DNA of 7,469 nt from a bacterium (GTDB lineage: Bacteria; Electryoneota; Electryoneia; Electryoneales; Electryoneaceae). Every line of letters begins with the position of its first letter. Within the stretch, counting starts at the first letter, position 1. The stretch covers positions 1-7,469 of the forward strand of contig WJJA01000582.1 of the NCBI GenBank assembly GCA_014729955.1, written 5' to 3'. The notes beneath the pieces are model-generated. The model searched no databases and was not told where the DNA came from. It saw nothing but the letters and a program-made list of their open reading frames with translations. The translations under genes and the position numbers were made by a program. This document shows positions 4,370 to 7,469 of the stretch, one piece after another.

Positions 4370-6607
4370 GTGAATCCGAACACTTTGCTCGCGCGCTTCT
4401 TTCCTTTCCTCGCCTGGTTCAAGGGGTATTCAGTCTCGGCCCTGCGGGCGGACTTCATTTCCGGTTTGACCGTGGCGCTGGTGCTTGTGCCGCAGTCGAT
4501 GGCGTACGCCCAGCTCGCCGATCTGCCGGCGTATTACGGACTCTACGCGGCCTTTCTGCCGCCGTTGATCGCGGCCATGTGGGGCTCGAGCTACCAGTTG
4601 GCAACCGGACCCGTGGCGGTGGTATCCCTGATGACATCCACCGCACTGGCGCCGTTGGCCACCGCCGGCAGCGAGGCGTTCATCGCTTATGCCATTCTGC
4701 TCGCCCTTCTGGTCGGACTGTTCCAGTTTCTGCTGGGTGTATTTCGCCTCGGGATGGTGGTGAATTTTTTATCTCACCCTGTTGTGAACGGCTTCACGAA
4801 TGCGGCTGCGATCATCATCGCCACCTCCCAGCTTTCGAAACTGTTCGGCGTCACGGTGGACAAAGCCGAGCACCACTATGAAACCATTTATCATGTTATT
4901 CTCGCGGCTCTTAAGCACACTCACTGGCCCACCCTCGGACTGGCGGTGCTGGCCTTTTCCACGATGATCATCCTGAAACGTATCAATCCGCGCATTCCCA
5001 ATGTCCTGGTCGCGGTTATCATCACCACCGTTATTTCCTGGGCAACCGGCTTCGAGAACAACAGGAACACCTCCCTCGATGCGATTGAAACAACGGAAGT
5101 CCTGGAACTGGTGGAGCAGTACAATCAGACCCTTGCTGATGTCAAGTCCAAGATGGAAGAGCGCATCGAAGCCGGTGCAATGTTAAAAGAGGTGGAAAAA
5201 GAACACGGATCGCATTCGGTAGAGGCAATCAATCTGAACGCCGAAGTGGGCGCGCTCGAAGTGGTGCTTGAGCGGCTGAAGCACCGTGCAAGCGTGCAAC
5301 GCCGTCATTTGCGGGAGTACCGCTTTGCTCGTGTACGAATGCCCGGGCAGGATGACTGGGTGTACATGCTGCCGGAAAACGTGCCGGAGGGTGCGGAATT
5401 CGACGGCCGAAGCTGGAAGCTGCGAGTCAGCAACCGCGGCGTTAACCCGGAAGATATCACCATGGCGGGGGGCGGTGCGGTGGTCGGTGTGATTCCCCGG
5501 GGACTCCCCGAAATCTCTATGCCGAAACTGAACTTCGGCATCATGCTCGACCTGTTGCCGATGGCGATTATCATCTCCCTGCTGGGCTTCATGGAAGCGA
5601 TCTCGATCGCGAAGGCGATGGCGGCACGTACCGGCCAGCGCCTGGACCCGAACCAGGAACTGATCGGCCAGGGGCTGGGCAACATGATCGGCTGCCTCTC
5701 GCAAAGCTACCCGGTGTCCGGGTCATTCTCACGTTCAGCGGTCAACCTGCAGGCCGGTGCGGTGACAGGCCTGTCCAATGCGTTCAGCACCCTGGTGGTC
5801 ATGCTGACACTGCTGTTCTTCACACCAATGCTGTATCATCTGCCGCAGTCGGTGCTCGCTTCCGTGATCATGATGGCGGTCATCGGCCTGGTGAATGTCT
5901 CCGGGTTTGTGCACGCCTGGAAGGCACAGAAGTACGATGGTATCATTTCGGTGATTACGTTCGTGACCACCCTCTATTTCGCGCCGCACCTCGACCGCGG
6001 TATCATGATCGGCGTACTGCTGTCGCTTGCGCTGTACCTGTTGCGCAATATGAAACCAAACATGGCTCGTCTTTCAAAGTCACAGGACGGGTATTTCCGT
6101 GACGCAGGACGATGGAAGCTTGAAACATGCAAGCACGTGTCGGTTTTACGCTTCAATAACTCCCTCTTCTTTGCCAATGTGAATTATCTTGAGGATGAGA
6201 TCCTGGAAGAGGTTTCCATGATGCCGGAGCTGAAGCACGTTCTGATTGTCGGCAACGGCATGAATGAACTGGACGCCTCCGGTGAAGTGCTTTTATCTCA
6301 GCTGGTCACACGCTTGCGTGAGTCCGGCCACGATGTCTCTTTCAGCGGGCTGAACGAACATGTGCTGGATGTCATGCGGCGTACGCACTTGTATGAAAAA
6401 ATCGGTGAGGGTCATTTCTACCCATCCGTGGCCGCGGCGGTGAGAGAAATCCACAAAGGCACCTGCCTGGTGGACCGGAATTACCGTTGCCCGCTGCTCG
6501 CGCCCAGATATCCGGCCTTTGAGGTAGCGGAGGAGACTGAAGCGACCGTCCGGCGCAAACGTGAATGGGGGATTGACGAAAGTGAGGAAGTGAAGGACGA
6601 CGAGTAG
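4370..6607 (+). CDS. SulP/SLC26 family anion transporter with STAS domain and large coiled-coil insert
   Basis: This 745-residue inner-membrane protein has the SulP family marks: an ADFISGLTVALVLVPQSMAYAQLA start of the first helix region (PQSMAYAQLA at 41-50), YYGLYAAFLPPL, an LATGPVAVVSLM element at 77-88 and HPVVNGFTNAAAIII. The transmembrane core resumes after residue 369. Residues from about 580 to 690 form a cytoplasmic STAS domain with ELDASGEVLL (Asp635). Family members carry sulfate, bicarbonate or other anions; the substrate here cannot be read from sequence. Residues about 229-366 are an extra hydrophilic segment, helical and coiled-coil-like at about 240-322, placed just before the family's VVGVIPRGLP element, where ordinary members have a short loop. 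I chose GTG 4370 because GAGGG lies five bases upstream and the product then begins like other SulP proteins. In-frame TTG 4316 or ATG 4337 would be longer but lack a well-spaced site. Confidence 0.93.
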   Translation: MNPNTLLARFFPFLAWFKGYSVSALRADFISGLTVALVLVPQSMAYAQLADLPAYYGLYAAFLPPLIAAMWGSSYQLATGPVAVVSLMTSTALAPLATAGSEAFIAYAILLALLVGLFQFLLGVFRLGMVVNFLSHPVVNGFTNAAAIIIATSQLSKLFGVTVDKAEHHYETIYHVILAALKHTHWPTLGLAVLAFSTMIILKRINPRIPNVLVAVIITTVISWATGFENNRNTSLDAIETTEVLELVEQYNQTLADVKSKMEERIEAGAMLKEVEKEHGSHSVEAINLNAEVGALEVVLERLKHRASVQRRHLREYRFARVRMPGQDDWVYMLPENVPEGAEFDGRSWKLRVSNRGVNPEDITMAGGGAVVGVIPRGLPEISMPKLNFGIMLDLLPMAIIISLLGFMEAISIAKAMAARTGQRLDPNQELIGQGLGNMIGCLSQSYPVSGSFSRSAVNLQAGAVTGLSNAFSTLVVMLTLLFFTPMLYHLPQSVLASVIMMAVIGLVNVSGFVHAWKAQKYDGIISVITFVTTLYFAPHLDRGIMIGVLLSLALYLLRNMKPNMARLSKSQDGYFRDAGRWKLETCKHVSVLRFNNSLFFANVNYLEDEILEEVSMMPELKHVLIVGNGMNELDASGEVLLSQLVTRLRESGHDVSFSGLNEHVLDVMRRTHLYEKIGEGHFYPSVAAAVREIHKGTCLVDRNYRCPLLAPRYPAFEVAEETEATVRRKREWGIDESEEVKDDE

Positions 6608-6669
6608 AGGGTTGCAACGGAGTCCACGGATTCTTATGCAAACCATCGTATCTGCCCGAAGGAGAGGAG

Positions 6670-7469
6670 ATGGCCGTCATTACGATTTTCAGCGGACCGT
6701 ACTGTCACGGCGACGAGGTGACCCGAGGGGTGGTGGAGACTCTTGGATACCGGCCGGCCGGCGAGGAGCTGTTCAAGCAAGCCGCAAACCAATACAACAT
6801 GTCCGAAGAGCGGCTGCAGCGATCTCTGTACGGTTCGCCCTCTCTGCTGGGACGTTTTACCACCGAACGGGCACGGGCGCTGGCCTACCTGAAGGCGACA
6901 CTCGCGCACCTGCTGCAGGAAGACGGTATCGTTCTGCACGGCTTCCTCACCCATCTGATCCCGCTTCATATCTCCAATGTGTTGCGTGTCTGCCTGATCG
7001 CCAACAACGATTATCGTGCGAAGCTCGCGATGGAAACGGATTCCCTTTCCGAGGAAAAAGCGCTGAAGCGAATCCATGAAGAAGACAGCAAGCGCGGAGA
7101 ATGGACACGACATGTGCGGTATCACGATCCCTACGATGAGCGTCTCTACGACATGCTGCTGGCGATGCAGTCCACGTCCGTTAAAGAAGCGGTGGAATCG
7201 ATTAGCAGCGGGGTGAGCTCCGAGACGTTGAAGCGGACAGAGGAGACCGAGCGGGCGATTGCCGATTTCGCGCTCGCTGCCAACGTTGAGATTGCATTGA
7301 CGGAGAAGGGCTATGATGTCAATGTCACATCCGACAACGGCAACATTCACATTGCCATACAGAAGTATACCAATCGTCTTGAAAGCACCAAGGCGAAGCT
7401 GAAAGAGATTGCACAGCAAATCGACGGTGTGCAGGCGGTCAGCAGCAGTCCGGGTACACGCTACACACC
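6670..7469 (+). CDS. Cytidylate-kinase-like protein with C-terminal BON-like domain (partial, runs off right edge)
   Basis: The frame is open for 266 codons to the window edge. ATG 6670 is preceded by AAGGAGAGGAG, an excellent ribosome binding site, 62 bases after the transporter stop with no terminator between, so the two are probably co-transcribed. Residues 1 to about 180 resemble the cytidylate-kinase-like family of Desulfobacterota: a first strand AVITIFSG, LGYRPAGEELFKQAA, SLLGRF, LLQEDGIVLHGF (about 81-92), a strand LRVCLIA, and a lid-like EEKALKRIHEEDSKRGEW (about 128-145). The expected P-loop reads G9-P-Y-C-H-G14-D15-E16, with Asp where the ATP-binding Lys should be. From about residue 195 a BON-like unit follows (DFALAANVEIAL, then VNVTSDNGNIHIAI and a helix ending in VQAVSSSPG). 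The role is unknown; nucleotide sensing linked to the transporter is a guess. The C-terminus is missing. Confidence 0.75.
   Translation, partial: MAVITIFSGPYCHGDEVTRGVVETLGYRPAGEELFKQAANQYNMSEERLQRSLYGSPSLLGRFTTERARALAYLKATLAHLLQEDGIVLHGFLTHLIPLHISNVLRVCLIANNDYRAKLAMETDSLSEEKALKRIHEEDSKRGEWTRHVRYHDPYDERLYDMLLAMQSTSVKEAVESISSGVSSETLKRTEETERAIADFALAANVEIALTEKGYDVNVTSDNGNIHIAIQKYTNRLESTKAKLKEIAQQIDGVQAVSSSPGTRYT

Overview
The window comes from a bacterium with good Shine-Dalgarno sites and roughly balanced-to-high GC. The organism cannot be named. The last gene resembles a degenerate cytidylate-kinase-like family that I associate mainly with Desulfobacterota (former Deltaproteobacteria), and the SulP transporter resembles versions seen in Desulfobacterota, Chlorobi and related Gram-negatives. 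This is a weak inference from recalled families, with no rRNA or marker gene present.

Layout. (1) Positions 1-68, minus strand: the first 22 codons of an exported or membrane protein that runs off the left edge. (2) 69-823: a divergent intergenic region with no convincing gene. It holds a sigma70-like promoter (435-463) and a dyad (586-627) upstream of the next operon. (3) 824-3960, plus strand: a compact five-gene peptide-modification (RiPP) cluster. The order is a PqqD-like leader-binding protein, a small S26-type Ser/His peptidase, a radical SAM/SPASM enzyme, a 56-residue precursor peptide with three cysteines, and an HPr-kinase-like P-loop kinase. The first three genes are nearly or actually overlapping. 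The precursor has its own promoter-like sequence, a very strong ribosome binding site with a GTG start, and a hairpin directly behind it. (4) 3961-4369: an intergenic region with a good sigma70-like promoter (4161-4189). (5) 4370-6607: a SulP/SLC26 anion transporter with a C-terminal STAS domain and an unusual insert of about 140 residues, coiled-coil rich. (6) 6670 to the right edge: a cytidylate-kinase-like protein with a C-terminal BON-like domain, incomplete, probably co-transcribed with the transporter.

How the RiPP genes probably work together (inference): the PqqD-like protein binds the leader and presents the peptide to the radical SAM enzyme, which modifies the cysteine-containing core. 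The S26-type peptidase removes the leader, and the HprK-like kinase phosphorylates a hydroxyl residue, with the C-terminal Ser-rich tail the obvious candidate. The leader has a Tyr-x-x-Pro element like lasso-peptide leaders, and an HprK-like kinase also occurs with some lasso peptides. However, the lasso cyclase and the transglutaminase-like protease are absent here, so this looks like a radical-SAM counterpart of the kinase-containing lasso clusters. No exporter or immunity gene is visible in the window.
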